From Glaciihabitans tibetensis (GTDB lineage Bacteria > Actinomycetota > Actinomycetes > Actinomycetales > Microbacteriaceae), in assembly GCF_003003265.1 (NCBI RefSeq), contig NZ_PVTL01000006.1, positions 124,001 through 188,000 of the forward strand: 64,000 nt of DNA, given 5' to 3'. Positions 43,384-54,146 of this stretch are shown here, in pieces (the first letter of the stretch is position 1; each line of letters opens with the position of its first letter). The position numbers and the translations under genes were made by a program. The notes under the pieces were generated by a model. It was not told where the DNA came from and ran no database searches. It worked only from the letters and a program-made list of their open reading frames with translations.

Positions 43384-44034
43384 ATGACTAACACAAAGAC
43401 AGTCAAGGGCCTGCTGGGCAAGAAGCTCGGTATGACCCAGGTCTGGGACGAGAACAACAAGCTCGTTCCCGTCACCGTCGTTGAGATCACCCCCAACGTT
43501 GTGACCCAGCTGCGCACCCCCGAGGTTGACGGCTACACGGCGATCCAGATCGCCTACGGCCAGATCGACCCCCGCAAGGTGAACAAGCCTGCTGCAGGAC
43601 ACTTCGAGAAGGCTGGCGTCACGCCTCGCCGTCACCTCACCGAAGTTCGCACCGCTGACGCCGCCGAGTACACACTCGGCCAGGAGCTCACGGTTGACAC
43701 CTTCGAGGCCGGCGCATTCGTCGACGTCGTCGGAACGAGCAAGGGTAAGGGCTTCGCCGGTGTTATGAAGCGTCACAACTTCAAGGGCGTTTCTTCCTCG
43801 CACGGTTCGCACCGCAACCACCGCAAGCCCGGCTCGATCGGTGCCTCCTCGACCCCCAGCCGTGTCTTCAAGGGCATGCGCATGGCGGGACGTATGGGTG
43901 GCGACCGCGTGACGGTGCTGAACCTCAAGGTTCACTCGGTCGACCTCGAGAAGGGTCTGCTGCTCGTCAAGGGCGCGGTTCCCGGCGCTCGTGGCCGCAT
44001 CGTATTCGTTCGCAACTCAGTGAAGGGGGCGTAG
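43384..44034 (+). CDS. rplC: 50S ribosomal protein L3
   Basis: L3, 216 residues. Characteristic blocks are [32 protein letters not shown] and [12 protein letters not shown]. It initiates 50S assembly near the peptidyl transferase centre. GAGGAGG lies about 8 bases before ATG 43384. Confidence 0.98.
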   Translation: MTNTKTVKGLLGKKLGMTQVWDENNKLVPVTVVEITPNVVTQLRTPEVDGYTAIQIAYGQIDPRKVNKPAAGHFEKAGVTPRRHLTEVRTADAAEYTLGQELTVDTFEAGAFVDVVGTSKGKGFAGVMKRHNFKGVSSSHGSHRNHRKPGSIGASSTPSRVFKGMRMAGRMGGDRVTVLNLKVHSVDLEKGLLLVKGAVPGARGRIVFVRNSVKGA

Positions 44035-44039
44035 TTCAC

Positions 44040-44690
44040 ATGGCTACCTCACTTGATGTGGTTGACGTCCAGGGCAACAAGGCCGGAAGCGTAGAGCTTC
44101 CCGCCGAACTGTTCGACGTACCCACCAACGTTCCGCTCATCCACCAGGTCGTCGTTGCTCAGCTCGCAGCCGCTCGCCAGGGAACGCACTCCACGAAGAC
44201 TCGTGGCGAGGTTTCCGGTGCCGGACGCAAGCCGTTCAAGCAGAAGGGAACCGGTCGCGCTCGTCAGGGCTCGATCCGTGCACCTCACATGACCGGTGGT
44301 GGCGTTGTCAACGGGCCCAAGCCGCGCAACTACGCGCAGCGCACCCCCAAGAAGATGATTGCTGCAGCACTGCTCGGCTCTCTCTCCGACCGCGCCCGCG
44401 GTGACCGCCTTCACGTCATCGAGTCCCTCGCCCTTGGCGAGAGCCCCTCGACCAAGGCCGTCATCACGCTGATCGACACCATCGCCTCGAGCAAGCACGT
44501 ACTCATCGTGCTTGAGCGTGACGACGAGCTGTCGCGTCGCAGCGTGGGCAACATCCCCACCGTCCACGTGCTGCCGCCCGACCAGTTGAACGCCTATGAC
44601 GTTCTGGTCAGCGACGACATCATCTTCACCAAGGCCGCATTCGAAGCGTTCGTCGCGTCGAAGTCCAAGAAGGAGGAGGTCAGCGCATGA
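44040..44690 (+). CDS. rplD: 50S ribosomal protein L4
   Basis: L4, 216 residues, with the tunnel loop region [20 protein letters not shown] followed by ARQGS. In many bacteria L4 represses its own operon; whether this applies here is unknown. It starts 5 bp after rplC and its stop overlaps rplW (ATGA). Confidence 0.98.
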   Translation: MATSLDVVDVQGNKAGSVELPAELFDVPTNVPLIHQVVVAQLAAARQGTHSTKTRGEVSGAGRKPFKQKGTGRARQGSIRAPHMTGGGVVNGPKPRNYAQRTPKKMIAAALLGSLSDRARGDRLHVIESLALGESPSTKAVITLIDTIASSKHVLIVLERDDELSRRSVGNIPTVHVLPPDQLNAYDVLVSDDIIFTKAAFEAFVASKSKKEEVSA

Positions 44691-44986
44691 CCGCTACGCA
44701 GAAGGACCCGCGCGACATCATCATCGCTCCCGTCGTCTCCGAGAAGAGCTACAGCCTGATCGACGATGGCAAGTACACCTTCATTGTTGACCCTCGTGCC
44801 AACAAGACGGAGATCAAGCTGGCCGTCGAGAAGATCTTCTCCGTGAAGGTCGACTCGGTCAACACACTCAACCGCACCGGCAAGGCGACCCGTACCAAGT
44901 TCGGTATCGGCAAGCGCAAGAACACCAAGCGTGCGATCGTCACACTCAAGTCCGGTTCCATCGACATCTTCACAGCTGTCGGCTAG
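44687..44986 (+). CDS. rplW: 50S ribosomal protein L23
   Basis: L23, 99 residues, with [19 protein letters not shown] and [17 protein letters not shown]. It borders the exit tunnel and docks trigger factor and SRP. GAGGAGG lies in the end of rplD, and the start overlaps that stop. Confidence 0.98.
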   Translation: MTATQKDPRDIIIAPVVSEKSYSLIDDGKYTFIVDPRANKTEIKLAVEKIFSVKVDSVNTLNRTGKATRTKFGIGKRKNTKRAIVTLKSGSIDIFTAVG

Positions 44987-45004
44987 GGAACAGAGGGATA
45001 AACC

Positions 45005-45844
45005 ATGGCTATTCGTAAGTACAAGCCCACGACTCCTGGTCGTCGCGGTTCTTCGGTTGCAGACTTTGCCGAGATTACGCGTTCGACCCCGGAGAAGTCG
45101 CTTCTTCGTCCGCTGCCCAAGACCGGTGGCCGTAACAACGCCGGTCGCATCACGACCCGTCACATCGGTGGTGGCCACAAGCGCCAGTACCGCGTGATCG
45201 ACTTCCGTCGCAACGACAAAGACGGCATCAACGCCCGCGTCGCTGAGATCGAGTACGACCCCAACCGCACCGCGCGCATCGCACTGCTGCACTTCGTCGA
45301 TGGAACGAAGCGCTACATCGTTGCTCCGAACAAGCTGAGCCAGGGCGACATCGTCGAATCCGGCCCCGGCGCGGACATCAAGCCAGGCAACAACCTGCCG
45401 CTGCGCAACATCCCCGTGGGAACGGTCATTCACATGATCGAGCTCAAGCCCGGTGGTGGCGCGAAGATGGCTCGTTCCGCTGGTGCATCCGTTCGTCTCG
45501 TCGCCAAGGATGGCCCCTACGCGCAGCTTCGTCTGCCGTCGGGTGAAATCCGCAACGTCGACGCACGCTGCCGCGCCACGATCGGCGAGGTCGGCAACGC
45601 CGAGCAGTCGAACATCAACTGGGGCAAGGCCGGCCGTATGCGCTGGAAAGGCGTTCGCCCGACCGTTCGTGGTGTAGCCATGAACCCGGTGGACCACCCG
45701 CACGGTGGTGGTGAGGGTAAGACGTCCGGTGGACGTCACCCCGTCAGCCCGTGGGGCCAGAAGGAAGGCCGCACCCGCAAGCGCAAGCTTGAGAGTGACA
45801 AGCTCATTGTTCGTCGACGCAACGTCGGCAAGAAGCGCAAGTAG
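45005..45844 (+). CDS. rplB: 50S ribosomal protein L2
   Basis: L2, 279 residues, with the essential C-terminal blocks [20 protein letters not shown] and [11 protein letters not shown]. The conserved histidine in HPHGG near the peptidyl transferase centre is present. Standard length and position after rplW. Confidence 0.98.
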   Translation: MAIRKYKPTTPGRRGSSVADFAEITRSTPEKSLLRPLPKTGGRNNAGRITTRHIGGGHKRQYRVIDFRRNDKDGINARVAEIEYDPNRTARIALLHFVDGTKRYIVAPNKLSQGDIVESGPGADIKPGNNLPLRNIPVGTVIHMIELKPGGGAKMARSAGASVRLVAKDGPYAQLRLPSGEIRNVDARCRATIGEVGNAEQSNINWGKAGRMRWKGVRPTVRGVAMNPVDHPHGGGEGKTSGGRHPVSPWGQKEGRTRKRKLESDKLIVRRRNVGKKRK

Positions 45845-45856
45845 GAGTTGTAGAAG

Positions 45857-46138
45857 ATGCCACGCAGTCTGAAGAAGGGCCCCTTCGTCGACGAGCACCT
45901 GCTTCGCAAGGTAGTCGTCGCCAATGAGGCCAAAAGCAAGAGCGTTATCAAGACCTGGTCGCGCCGCTCCATGATCATTCCGATCATGCTCGGCCACACG
46001 ATCGCGGTCCATGACGGTCGCAAGCACATCCCGGTGTTCGTCACCGAGTCCATGGTGGGCCACAAGCTCGGCGAGTTCTCGCCCACCCGCACCTTCCGCG
46101 GCCACGTGAAGGATGACAAGAAGGGTCGCCGCCGCTAA
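45857..46138 (+). CDS. rpsS: 30S ribosomal protein S19
   Basis: S19, 93 residues ([20 protein letters not shown] ... [14 protein letters not shown]). It forms a complex with S13 in the 30S head. ATG 45857 follows a GGAG ribosome site. Confidence 0.98.
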   Translation: MPRSLKKGPFVDEHLLRKVVVANEAKSKSVIKTWSRRSMIIPIMLGHTIAVHDGRKHIPVFVTESMVGHKLGEFSPTRTFRGHVKDDKKGRRR

Positions 46139-46162
46139 CGCGGTGGTGGAAGGAGGAGAGAA

Positions 46163-46558
46163 ATGGTTGAATCCATCGCTCGCGTGAAGCACATTCGCGT
46201 TACAGCCACCAAGGCCCGTCGCGTCGTTAACCTGATCCGCGGCAAGCAGGCCACTGAAGCACTGGCAATTCTGAAGTTCGCACCGCAGGGTGCGAGCGAG
46301 CCCGTGTACAAGCTGGTTGCATCCGCTATCGCCAACGCGCGAGTCAAGGCAGATGCATCCAACACCTACCTGGACGAGCAGGACCTGTTCGTCTCGCAGG
46401 CGTTTGTTGACGAGGGAACGACCCTGAAGCGGTTCCAGCCGCGTGCTCAGGGCCGTGCATTCCAGATCCTGAAGCGCACCAGCCACATCACGATTGTTCT
46501 GGCCACGCCAGAGGATGCCGACGTGGCGAAAGCCGCCAAGAAGGCAGGAAAGAAGTAA
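46163..46558 (+). CDS. rplV: 50S ribosomal protein L22
   Basis: L22, 131 residues, slightly longer than the 110 norm with a short C-terminal lysine-rich tail ([11 protein letters not shown]). The tunnel beta hairpin ([20 protein letters not shown]) is intact. Its stop overlaps the rpsC start (TAATG). Confidence 0.97.
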   Translation: MVESIARVKHIRVTATKARRVVNLIRGKQATEALAILKFAPQGASEPVYKLVASAIANARVKADASNTYLDEQDLFVSQAFVDEGTTLKRFQPRAQGRAFQILKRTSHITIVLATPEDADVAKAAKKAGKK

Positions 46559-47343
46559 TGGGCCAGAAAGTAAACCCCTACGGCTTCCGTCTGGGAATTA
46601 CCACCGACCACGTGTCGCGTTGGTTCTCTGACAGCACGAAGGCCGGCCAGCGCTACAGCGACTACGTTGCTGAAGACATCAAGATCCGTAACCTGCTGAA
46701 GACGTCGCTTGACCGCGCCGGCGTGGCACGTATCGAGATCGAGCGCACCCGTGACCGTGTCCGCGTCGACATCCACACCGCCCGTCCGGGCATTGTGATT
46801 GGTCGTCGTGGCGCCGAGGCCGAGCGCATCCGCGCCGACCTCGAGAAGCTCTCGGGCAAGCAGATCCAGCTGAACATCCTCGAGGTCAAGAACCCCGAGG
46901 CTGAAGCTCAGCTCGTCGCACAGGGAATCGCGGAGCAGCTCAGCGCCCGCGTGGCGTTCCGCCGCGCGATGCGTAAGGGCATGCAGGGTGCCCAGCGCAC
47001 CCCCACCGTCAAGGGTGTCCGTATCCAGGTGTCCGGTCGTCTGGGTGGCGCAGAAATGAGCCGCTCGGAGTTCTACCGCGAAGGCCGTGTGCCGCTGCAC
47101 ACCCTGCGCGCGAACATCGACTATGGCTTCTACGAGGCCAAGACCACCTTCGGCCGTATCGGTGTGAAGGTCTGGATCTACAAGGGCGACATAACGAACA
47201 AGGAGCTTGCTCGCGAGCAGGCCAACCAGAAGTCGTCGCGTCCGGAGCGTCGTGATGGCGGTGGCCGCGATGGCGACCGTGCACGTCGTGCCCCGCGTAC
47301 CGACGCTGTCGCTGCCCCCGTTGCAGCAGGAGTTGAGGCGTAA
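46558..47343 (+). CDS. rpsC: 30S ribosomal protein S3
   Basis: S3, 261 residues. The KH domain ([20 protein letters not shown]) and the C-terminal domain ([20 protein letters not shown]) are present. The C-terminal 45 residues are Arg/Ala-rich and disordered ([20 protein letters not shown]). It lines the mRNA entry channel. Confidence 0.98.
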   Translation: MGQKVNPYGFRLGITTDHVSRWFSDSTKAGQRYSDYVAEDIKIRNLLKTSLDRAGVARIEIERTRDRVRVDIHTARPGIVIGRRGAEAERIRADLEKLSGKQIQLNILEVKNPEAEAQLVAQGIAEQLSARVAFRRAMRKGMQGAQRTPTVKGVRIQVSGRLGGAEMSRSEFYREGRVPLHTLRANIDYGFYEAKTTFGRIGVKVWIYKGDITNKELAREQANQKSSRPERRDGGGRDGDRARRAPRTDAVAAPVAAGVEA

Positions 47344-47345
47344 CA

Positions 47346-47765
47346 ATGTTGATTCCCCGCAGAGTTAAGCACCGCAAGCAGCACCACCCCGGCCGTACCG
47401 GCCAGGCTACTGGTGGCACCGTGGTGTCGTTCGGTGAGTACGGCATCCAGGCCCTTACTCCCGCATATGTGACTAACCGCCAGATCGAGGCAGCTCGTAT
47501 CGCGATGACCCGTCACATCAAGCGTGGTGGAAAGGTGTGGATCAACATCTACCCCGACCGCCCGCTTACCAAGAAGCCGGCCGAAACCCGCATGGGTTCC
47601 GGTAAGGGTTCGCCCGAGTGGTGGATCGCCAACGTCAAGCCCGGACGCGTGCTCTTTGAGCTCAGCGGTGTAACCGAGGAAGTCGCACGCGAGGCACTCA
47701 CTCGTGCCATTCACAAGCTGCCCCTGAAGGCACGCATCATCAAGCGCGAGGAGGGCGACGCATAA
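47346..47765 (+). CDS. rplP: 50S ribosomal protein L16
   Basis: L16, 139 residues ([20 protein letters not shown] ... [20 protein letters not shown]). It sits near the A site. Starts 2 bp after rpsC; the stop overlaps rpmC (TAATG). Confidence 0.98.
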   Translation: MLIPRRVKHRKQHHPGRTGQATGGTVVSFGEYGIQALTPAYVTNRQIEAARIAMTRHIKRGGKVWINIYPDRPLTKKPAETRMGSGKGSPEWWIANVKPGRVLFELSGVTEEVAREALTRAIHKLPLKARIIKREEGDA

Positions 47766-48091
47766 TGGCGATCGGATCCAAGGAGCTCGCACCAACCGAG
47801 CTCGACACTTTTGAAGACGACCGACTCGTCGACGAGCTGAAGAAGGCCAAGGAAGAGCTGTTCAACCTGCGCTTCCAGTCGGCTACCGGCCAGCTCGAGA
47901 GCCACGGACGACTGCGCGCTGTCAAGCGCGACATCGCCCGCATCTACACCGTCATCCGTGAGCGCGAGCTGGGCATTCGTGCCACGCCCGTCGCGGTTGA
48001 GGCTCCCGTCAAGGCGAAGAAGACCAAGAAGGCTGACGCTCCTGCTGTTGCAGAGGCCGACGCTACCGAGACCGCCGAGGAGACCAAGTAA
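47765..48091 (+). CDS. rpmC: 50S ribosomal protein L29, with C-terminal Lys/Ala/Glu tail
   Basis: L29, 108 residues where about 65-75 is usual. The core ([20 protein letters not shown], then [20 protein letters not shown]) ends near residue 72. The remaining 35 residues ([20 protein letters not shown]...) are disordered. L29 sits at the tunnel exit where chaperones dock. The stop overlaps rpsQ. Confidence 0.96.
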   Translation: MAIGSKELAPTELDTFEDDRLVDELKKAKEELFNLRFQSATGQLESHGRLRAVKRDIARIYTVIRERELGIRATPVAVEAPVKAKKTKKADAPAVAEADATETAEETK

Positions 48092-48405
48092 TGGCTAAGG
48101 TCAACGACACCGCGGACGCCACGTCCGTCGGAACCGATGTCAAGGACGCCAGTGCGCGCGGTTACCGCAAGGTTCGTCGCGGCTACGTCACCAGCGACAA
48201 GATGGAAAAGACCATCGTTGTCGAGGTTGAGGACCGCGTAAAGCACCCGCTTTACGGCAAGGTCATCCGCCGCACATCCAAGGTCAAGGTCCACGATGAG
48301 GCCAACTCGGCCGGAATCGGCGACCTCGTTGTTATCAGCGAGACCCGTCCCCTGTCCGCTACGAAGCGCTGGCGCCTCGTCGAAGTCCTCGAGAAGGCCA
48401 AGTAA
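48091..48405 (+). CDS. rpsQ: 30S ribosomal protein S17
   Basis: S17, 104 residues, with an acidic/polar N-terminal extension of about 20 residues before the core ([20 protein letters not shown] ... [19 protein letters not shown]). It binds 16S rRNA early in assembly. ATG overlaps the rpmC stop. Confidence 0.97.
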   Translation: MAKVNDTADATSVGTDVKDASARGYRKVRRGYVTSDKMEKTIVVEVEDRVKHPLYGKVIRRTSKVKVHDEANSAGIGDLVVISETRPLSATKRWRLVEVLEKAK

Positions 48406-48438
48406 GCCTCGCGCTTACTTGAGTAGCAGGAGAAAAAA

Positions 48439-48807
48439 ATGATTCAGCAGGAATCCCGCCTGAAGATCGCCGATAACACCGGCGCCAAGGAGATTCTGAC
48501 CATTCGCGTGCTCGGTGGCTCTGGCCGTCGTTACGCGGGTCTTGGTGACGTTATCGTCGCCACCGTAAAAGATGCGATCCCTGGCGGAAACGTCAAGAAG
48601 GGTGACGTCGTCAAGGCAGTCATCGTTCGCACCAAGAAGGAGACCCGTCGCGCTGATGGTTCTTACATCAAGTTTGACGAGAACGCCGCAGTGATCCTCA
48701 AGGCTGACGGAGACCCTCGCGGTACCCGCATCTTTGGGCCGGTAGGTCGTGAGCTTCGCGACAAGAAGTTCATGAAGATCATCTCGCTGGCACCGGAGGT
48801 CATTTAA
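48439..48807 (+). CDS. rplN: 50S ribosomal protein L14
   Basis: L14, 122 residues, canonical ([20 protein letters not shown] ... [20 protein letters not shown]). It contacts the 30S subunit across bridge B8. AGGAG precedes the ATG. It opens the spc part of the cluster. Confidence 0.98.
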   Translation: MIQQESRLKIADNTGAKEILTIRVLGGSGRRYAGLGDVIVATVKDAIPGGNVKKGDVVKAVIVRTKKETRRADGSYIKFDENAAVILKADGDPRGTRIFGPVGRELRDKKFMKIISLAPEVI

Positions 48808-48809
48808 TC

Positions 48810-49169
48810 ATGGCAAACATCAAGAAGGGTGACCTGGTTCAGGTCATCACGGGCGCCAAGCAGACCCGCGGCGGAGACCGTGGCAAGCAGGGACGCGTCC
48901 TCGAGGTATTCGCTGAGAAGAACCGCGTGATCGTGGAGGGTGTCAACTTTGTCACCAAGCACGTTCGTGTGGGCCAGACCCAGCGTGGTACCAAGACCGG
49001 CGGCATTGAAACCGTCGAGGCGTCCATCCACGTCTCGAACGTTGCGCTGATCGACCCCAAGACGAAGACGCCGACGCGAGTTGGCTTCCGCGAGGAGGTA
49101 GTGGAGAAGAACGGTGTCAAGAAGACCGTTCGTATCCGTTACGCCAAGAAGTCCGGTGAGGACCTGTAA
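48810..49169 (+). CDS. rplX: 50S ribosomal protein L24
   Basis: L24, 119 residues, with the KOW motif ([20 protein letters not shown]) and [15 protein letters not shown]. It is an assembly initiator. It starts 2 bp after rplN and its stop overlaps rplE by one base. Confidence 0.97.
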   Translation: MANIKKGDLVQVITGAKQTRGGDRGKQGRVLEVFAEKNRVIVEGVNFVTKHVRVGQTQRGTKTGGIETVEASIHVSNVALIDPKTKTPTRVGFREEVVEKNGVKKTVRIRYAKKSGEDL

Positions 49170-49765
49170 TGACGAACACCGAAACTGCCGCGCCGGCTGT
49201 CAAAGCTCAGCCGCGCCTCAAGCAGAAGTACCGCGAAGAGATCTCCGCGCAGCTGAAGAAGGACTTCAACTTCACGAACGTGCACCAGGTGCCCGGACTT
49301 GTGAAGATCGTTGTCAACACCGGTGTTGGTGAAGCCGCCCGCGATGGAAAGATCATCGATGGCGCCGTCAAGGACCTCACGGCCATCACTGGCCAGAAGC
49401 CGCAGGTCACCAACGCCCGCAAGTCGATCGCTCAGTTCAAGCTGCGCGAGGGCCAGCCGATTGGCGCCCACGTGACGCTTCGCGGCGACCGCGCCTGGGA
49501 ATTCCTCGACCGGCTTCTGTCGCTCGCGCTTCCCCGTATCCGCGACTTCCGCGGCCTGTCGGACAAGCAGTTCGACGGCCACGGTAACTACACCTTCGGC
49601 CTCACGGAACAGTCCATGTTCCACGAGATCGATCAGGACAAGATCGACCGTGTTCGTGGTTTCGACATCACCGTCGTGACCACTGCAAAGAACGATGACG
49701 AGGGTCGCGCGCTGCTTCAGGCGCTCGGGTTCCCGTTCCGTAACGCGCAGAACACACCCTCCTAA
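49169..49765 (+). CDS. rplE: 50S ribosomal protein L5
   Basis: L5, 198 residues, with an N-terminal extension of about 12 residues. It has the blocks [20 protein letters not shown] and [21 protein letters not shown]5 forms the 5S RNP. The usual next gene in many actinobacteria, a zinc-type rpsN/rpsZ, is missing; a 76-bp gap leads to rpsH. Confidence 0.98.
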   Translation: MTNTETAAPAVKAQPRLKQKYREEISAQLKKDFNFTNVHQVPGLVKIVVNTGVGEAARDGKIIDGAVKDLTAITGQKPQVTNARKSIAQFKLREGQPIGAHVTLRGDRAWEFLDRLLSLALPRIRDFRGLSDKQFDGHGNYTFGLTEQSMFHEIDQDKIDRVRGFDITVVTTAKNDDEGRALLQALGFPFRNAQNTPS

Positions 49766-49841
49766 CCTGCACCACCTATCGCCTAGGTCGGCATCCGGTG
49801 TACCGGGTGCCGAAACCAGGTGAGAAAAGGAAATACTCGCA

Positions 49842-50240
49842 ATGACAATGACAGATCCGGTCGCAGACCTGCTGACCAGACTGCGCAACGCTAACTCGGC
49901 GTACCACGAAACCGTGTCGCTCCCGAGTAGCAAGCTCAAGACTCACATCGCCGACATTCTCAAGGCCGAGGGATTCATCTCCGGCTGGAAGCTCGAAGAG
50001 GCCCGCGTCGGACAGACGCTGACCATCGACCTGAAGTACGGCCCGAACCGTGAACGCTCCATCGTGGGCATCAAGCGCGTGTCGAAGCCCGGCCTTCGCG
50101 TGTACGCCAAGTCGACCGAGATCCCCAAGGTCTTCGGCGGGCTCGGTGTCGCAATCCTGTCGACCTCCTCCGGTCTCCTCACGGACCGCCAGGCCAGCAA
50201 GAAGGGCGTGGGTGGGGAAGTCCTCGCCTACGTGTGGTAA
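49842..50240 (+). CDS. rpsH: 30S ribosomal protein S8
   Basis: S8, 132 residues, canonical ([20 protein letters not shown] ... [20 protein letters not shown]). It binds helix 21 of 16S rRNA and in many bacteria represses the spc operon. The ATG follows GAGAAAAGG. It stands 76 bp after rplE, with an inverted repeat (GCATCCGGTG/TACCGGGTGC) in that gap. Confidence 0.98.
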   Translation: MTMTDPVADLLTRLRNANSAYHETVSLPSSKLKTHIADILKAEGFISGWKLEEARVGQTLTIDLKYGPNRERSIVGIKRVSKPGLRVYAKSTEIPKVFGGLGVAILSTSSGLLTDRQASKKGVGGEVLAYVW

Positions 50241-50246
50241 CCCGTC

Positions 50247-50783
50247 ATGTCGCGTATTGGAAGACTTCCCATCTCGATCCCCGCTGGGGTCGACATCACC
50301 GTTGATGGCTCAGCCGTCACGGTCAAGGGCCCGAAGGGAGAGCTCACGCTCTCCGTCGCCAGCCCCATCGAGGTCAAGAAGGAGGATGGCCAGATCCTGG
50401 TCACCCGTCCAGACGACGAGCGCGCTTCGCGTTCGCTGCACGGCCTCACGCGTACCCTCATCGCCAACCAGATCATTGGTGTGACGGAAGGGTACAAGAA
50501 GGGCCTCGAAATCGTAGGTACCGGTTACCGCGTAGCAGCAAAGGGCGACTCGATCGAGTTCGCACTGGGCTTCTCACACTCGATCACGGTTGCGCCGCCC
50601 GCCGGCATCAGCTTCACGGTCGAGGGCAACAACAAACTGACTGTCAGCGGCATCGACAAGCAGGCCGTCGGCGAAGTCGCGGCCAACATTCGTAAGTTGC
50701 GCAAGCCAGAGCCCTACAAGGGCAAGGGCGTGCGTTACGCAGGCGAGGTAGTCCGCCGCAAGGCCGGAAAGAGTGGTAAGTAA
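50247..50783 (+). CDS. rplF: 50S ribosomal protein L6
   Basis: L6, 178 residues, two repeated domains ([40 protein letters not shown]). It sits near the factor-binding site. Six bases after rpsH. Confidence 0.98.
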   Translation: MSRIGRLPISIPAGVDITVDGSAVTVKGPKGELTLSVASPIEVKKEDGQILVTRPDDERASRSLHGLTRTLIANQIIGVTEGYKKGLEIVGTGYRVAAKGDSIEFALGFSHSITVAPPAGISFTVEGNNKLTVSGIDKQAVGEVAANIRKLRKPEPYKGKGVRYAGEVVRRKAGKSGK

Positions 50784-50785
50784 TC

Positions 50786-51157
50786 ATGGGTCTCGGAACT
50801 AGAGGCAAGAGCAAGTCGGCCGCAAAGGGCCGCAGGCACGCTCGTCTTCGCAAGAAGGTCATTGGCACCGAGGCGCGCCCGCGCCTGGTCGTCACGCGTT
50901 CGGCCCGTCACGTATTCGTGCAGGTTGTTGATGACAGCAAGGGTTTCACCCTGGCATCCGCATCAACGCTTGAGGCTGACATGCGCACCTTCGATGGTGA
51001 CAAGACCGCCAAGGCACGCAAGGTTGGCGAACTCGTCGCCGAGCGCGCCAAGGCCGCCGGTGTCGAAGCCGTCGTATTTGACCGTGGTGGTAGCAAGTAC
51101 GCGGGTCGCGTAGCTGCAATCGCCGAGGGAGCTCGAGAGGGTGGACTAGACCTGTGA
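50786..51157 (+). CDS. rplR: 50S ribosomal protein L18
   Basis: L18, 123 residues, with [20 protein letters not shown] and [20 protein letters not shown]. It binds 5S rRNA with L5. Its stop overlaps the rpsE GTG start (GTGA). Confidence 0.98.
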   Translation: MGLGTRGKSKSAAKGRRHARLRKKVIGTEARPRLVVTRSARHVFVQVVDDSKGFTLASASTLEADMRTFDGDKTAKARKVGELVAERAKAAGVEAVVFDRGGSKYAGRVAAIAEGAREGGLDL

Positions 51158-51885
51158 GCACCGAAACCAACAAGGAGCAGAACGTGGCCGCCGAAGCACC
51201 CGTCGTCGTCACTGCTGAGGCCGTTGCTACGGCTGCAGTCGTCGATGCGCCCGCTACCGACACCACCAACGAGCCTCGCGAGGCTCGTCGTGGTGGCCGT
51301 GAGCGCAGCCCGAACCGTGACCGTGGTTCGAGGGACTCTGAGAAGAGCCAGTTCCTCGAGCGCGTCGTCACCATCAACCGCGTATCCAAGGTCGTCAAGG
51401 GTGGTCGTCGCTTTAGCTTCACCGCTCTCGTCGTCGTCGGAGACGGCAACGGACTGGTGGGTGTCGGCTACGGCAAGGCCCGCGAGGTGCCGACCGCGAT
51501 CTCCAAGGGTGTTGAGGAAGCGAAGAAGAACTTCTTCCGCGTTCCCCGCGTCGCAGCGTCGATCCCGCACCCCGTGCAGGGTGAAGCCGCTGCCGGCGTC
51601 GTACTCCTCCGTCCCGCAGCTCCCGGTACCGGTGTAATCGCCGGTGGCCCGGTTCGCGCGGTACTGGAGTGTGCCGGCATCCACGACGTTCTGAGCAAGT
51701 CGCTCGGTTCGTCGAACACCATCAACATCGTGCACGCCACGGTCGCCGCGCTCAAGGCGCTTGAGGAGCCTCGCGCGGTCGCCGCGCGTCGTGGCCTCGA
51801 GCTCGAAGATGTCGCGCCCGCCCGTCTGGTTCGTGCCGATGCAGAGGCGCGCGGCGCCCTGGCAACCGCGAAGGCAGGTGTCTGA
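51154..51885 (+). CDS. rpsE: 30S ribosomal protein S5, with N-terminal extension
   Basis: S5, 243 residues. An Ala/Thr/Val-rich and then Arg-rich N-terminal extension of about 60 residues precedes the core ([20 protein letters not shown] ... [20 protein letters not shown]). The spectinomycin loop region reads [20 protein letters not shown] and looks wild type. GTG start 51154. It overlaps rpmD at its end (TGATG). Confidence 0.97.
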   Translation: MSTETNKEQNVAAEAPVVVTAEAVATAAVVDAPATDTTNEPREARRGGRERSPNRDRGSRDSEKSQFLERVVTINRVSKVVKGGRRFSFTALVVVGDGNGLVGVGYGKAREVPTAISKGVEEAKKNFFRVPRVAASIPHPVQGEAAAGVVLLRPAAPGTGVIAGGPVRAVLECAGIHDVLSKSLGSSNTINIVHATVAALKALEEPRAVAARRGLELEDVAPARLVRADAEARGALATAKAGV

Positions 51886-52067
51886 TGGCCCGCCTGAAGA
51901 TTACCCAGATCAAGTCCAAAATTAGTGAGAAGCAGAACCAGCGCGACACGCTTCGCAGCCTGGGTCTTCACCGCATCCGTAATGTCGTTATCCGCGAGGA
52001 CAACGCGCAGAACCGCGGCTATGTGAAGACCGTTGCTCACCTGGTAAAGGTCGAGGAGATTGACTAA
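51885..52067 (+). CDS. rpmD: 50S ribosomal protein L30
   Basis: L30, 60 residues ([20 protein letters not shown] ... [20 protein letters not shown]). Standard. It overlaps the stops of rpsE and the start of rplO. Confidence 0.97.
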   Translation: MARLKITQIKSKISEKQNQRDTLRSLGLHRIRNVVIREDNAQNRGYVKTVAHLVKVEEID

Positions 52068-52699
52068 TGGCTGACGAGAAGGAAGCTAAGAAGACACCCG
52101 CGAAGGCTACGGCCACCGCGGTCAAGGCACCGGCAAAGGCCAAGGCTCCGGCCAAGGCCAAGGCTTCGTCCACGCAGGCAGCTGCTGGCACGACGGCCGC
52201 CACCACCACGAAGGCTGCGCCGGCGAAGAAGGCGTCCGTTTCGGACGTCGTCGCTCCCCGCCCGCAGGTTCTCAAGGTGCACCACCTTCGTCCCGCCGCA
52301 GGCGCCAAGAAGGCCAAGACCCGCGTTGGACGCGGTGAAGGCTCGAAGGGTAAGACTGCCGGTCGCGGTACCAAGGGAACCAAGGCTCGTTACCAGATGC
52401 GTGTTGGCTTTGAGGGCGGTGGCGTGAACTTCGTCATGCGCACCCCGAAGCTGCGCGGGTTCAAGAACCCGTTCCGCGTCGAGTACCAGGTCGTCAACCT
52501 CGCCAAGCTCGCCGAGCTGTACCCGACCGGTGGAGAGGTCACGATCAGTGACCTCGTCGCCAAGGGCGCCGTTCGCGACAACGAGAAGGTCAAGGTTCTT
52601 GGCCAGGGTGACATTGCGGTTAAGCTAAACGTTGTTGTGGATAAGGTCTCCGGCTCCGCCGAGGCCAAGATCCTCGCAGCAGGCGGCTCCGTCAAGTAA
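52067..52699 (+). CDS. rplO: 50S ribosomal protein L15 with long Lys/Ala N-terminal extension
   Basis: L15, 210 residues; typical L15 is about 147. The first 65 residues are a basic low-complexity region with KAPAKAK repeats ([20 protein letters not shown]...), resembling histone H1-like tails. The core follows ([20 protein letters not shown] ... [20 protein letters not shown]). The tail may interact with rRNA or nucleic acid on the ribosome surface; no function is known. Confidence 0.96.
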   Translation: MADEKEAKKTPAKATATAVKAPAKAKAPAKAKASSTQAAAGTTAATTTKAAPAKKASVSDVVAPRPQVLKVHHLRPAAGAKKAKTRVGRGEGSKGKTAGRGTKGTKARYQMRVGFEGGGVNFVMRTPKLRGFKNPFRVEYQVVNLAKLAELYPTGGEVTISDLVAKGAVRDNEKVKVLGQGDIAVKLNVVVDKVSGSAEAKILAAGGSVK

Positions 52700-52820
52700 C
52701 GAAGCGCGATAGCGTTGTGTTCGGACGAGAAATCGTGCCGTCACAGGTGTTCGGTGTGGAGTCGTCGTGCAATGCGCGGCGACTCCCCCCACCCCCCAAC
52801 CGGAACTAGCAGGAGGCCTT

Positions 52821-54146
52821 GTGTTTAGAGCTGTCGCGCGAATCTTTCGCACGCCCGATCTTCGACGGAAGATTGGATTTACGCTCGGCATAGTCGCGCT
52901 GTTCCGTCTCGGATCGTTTGTACCGGCCCCTTTCGTGGACTTCGGTAACGTCCAGACCTGCCTGGCAAATAACGCAGGAACGACCGGCCTCTACGAGCTG
53001 GTCAACCTCTTCAGCGGTGGAGCCCTGCTCCAGCTGTCCATTTTCGCCCTCGGCATCATGCCGTACATCACGGCGTCGATCATCGTGCAGCTGCTGCGCG
53101 TGGTCATCCCCCACTTCGACACCCTCTACAAGGAGGGCCAGACCGGCCAGGCGAAGCTGACGCAGTACACGCGTTACCTCACCATCGCCCTCGGCGTTCT
53201 GCAGTCGACCACCCTCATCACCGTGGCCCGTAGCGGCGCCCTCTTCGGCACCACCACCGGTGTGCCCGAGTGCACCGCGCTCATCACCGATGACGCCTGG
53301 TACGCGATCATGCTCATGGTCATCACCATGACCGCTGGCACCGGCCTCATCATGTGGATGGGCGAGCTCATCACCGAGCGCGGCATCGGCAACGGTATGT
53401 CGCTGCTTATCTTCACCTCGATCGCCGCCCAGTTCCCCGGTGCGCTGCTCAGCATCCAGCAGGCCCGCGGAGTTGAGATCCTCATCATGGTTCTCGCCGT
53501 CGGAGTCGTCATCATGGCGGCGGTGGTGTTCGTCGAACAGTCCCAGCGCCGCATTCCGGTGCAATATGCCAAGCGGATGGTGGGTCGTCGAACCTACGGC
53601 GGCAACAACACCTACATCCCGATCAAGGTGAACATGGCCGGCGTTGTGCCCGTCATCTTCGCCTCATCGCTGCTCTACCTGCCCGCGCTCATCGCGCAGT
53701 TCAACCAGCCGGCGGCGGGGGAGACCCCCGCGGCCTGGGTCACCTGGATCAGCAACAACCTCGTGTCGGGTGACAGCCCGTTCTACATGGCGCTGTACTT
53801 CCTGCTCATCGTCGGCTTCACCTACTTCTACGTCGCGATCACCTTCAACCCCGAAGAGGTCGCCGACAACATGAAGAAGTACGGCGGATTTGTGCCCGGC
53901 ATCCGCGCCGGCCGCCCGACCGCCGACTACCTCGACTACGTGCTGACCCGCGTCACCCTCCCCGGCGCGCTGTACCTCGGCATCATTGCCTTGATCCCGC
54001 TCATCGCCCTGTCGACGGTCGGCGCCAACGCGAACTTCCCGTTCGGCGGCGCCAGCATCCTCATCATCGTCGGTGTGGGTCTCGAGACGGTCAAGCAGAT
54101 CGACTCGCAGCTGCAGCAGCGTCACTACGAGGGTCTCCTTCGTTGA
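52821..54146 (+). CDS. secY: Protein translocase subunit SecY
   Basis: SecY, 441 residues, ten membrane helices. Visible blocks are the N-terminal FRTPDLRRKIGFTLGIVALF, the plug-region GAGTTG-type LFSGGALLQLSIFALGIMPY and ITERGIGNGMSLLIF. GTG 52821 has AGGAGG at 52811 with four bases between. The 120-bp gap before it has a hairpin GGAGTCG/CGACTCC (52758-52764 with 52780-52786) and C-rich runs. The stop overlaps adk. Confidence 0.97.
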   Translation: MFRAVARIFRTPDLRRKIGFTLGIVALFRLGSFVPAPFVDFGNVQTCLANNAGTTGLYELVNLFSGGALLQLSIFALGIMPYITASIIVQLLRVVIPHFDTLYKEGQTGQAKLTQYTRYLTIALGVLQSTTLITVARSGALFGTTTGVPECTALITDDAWYAIMLMVITMTAGTGLIMWMGELITERGIGNGMSLLIFTSIAAQFPGALLSIQQARGVEILIMVLAVGVVIMAAVVFVEQSQRRIPVQYAKRMVGRRTYGGNNTYIPIKVNMAGVVPVIFASSLLYLPALIAQFNQPAAGETPAAWVTWISNNLVSGDSPFYMALYFLLIVGFTYFYVAITFNPEEVADNMKKYGGFVPGIRAGRPTADYLDYVLTRVTLPGALYLGIIALIPLIALSTVGANANFPFGGASILIIVGVGLETVKQIDSQLQQRHYEGLLR

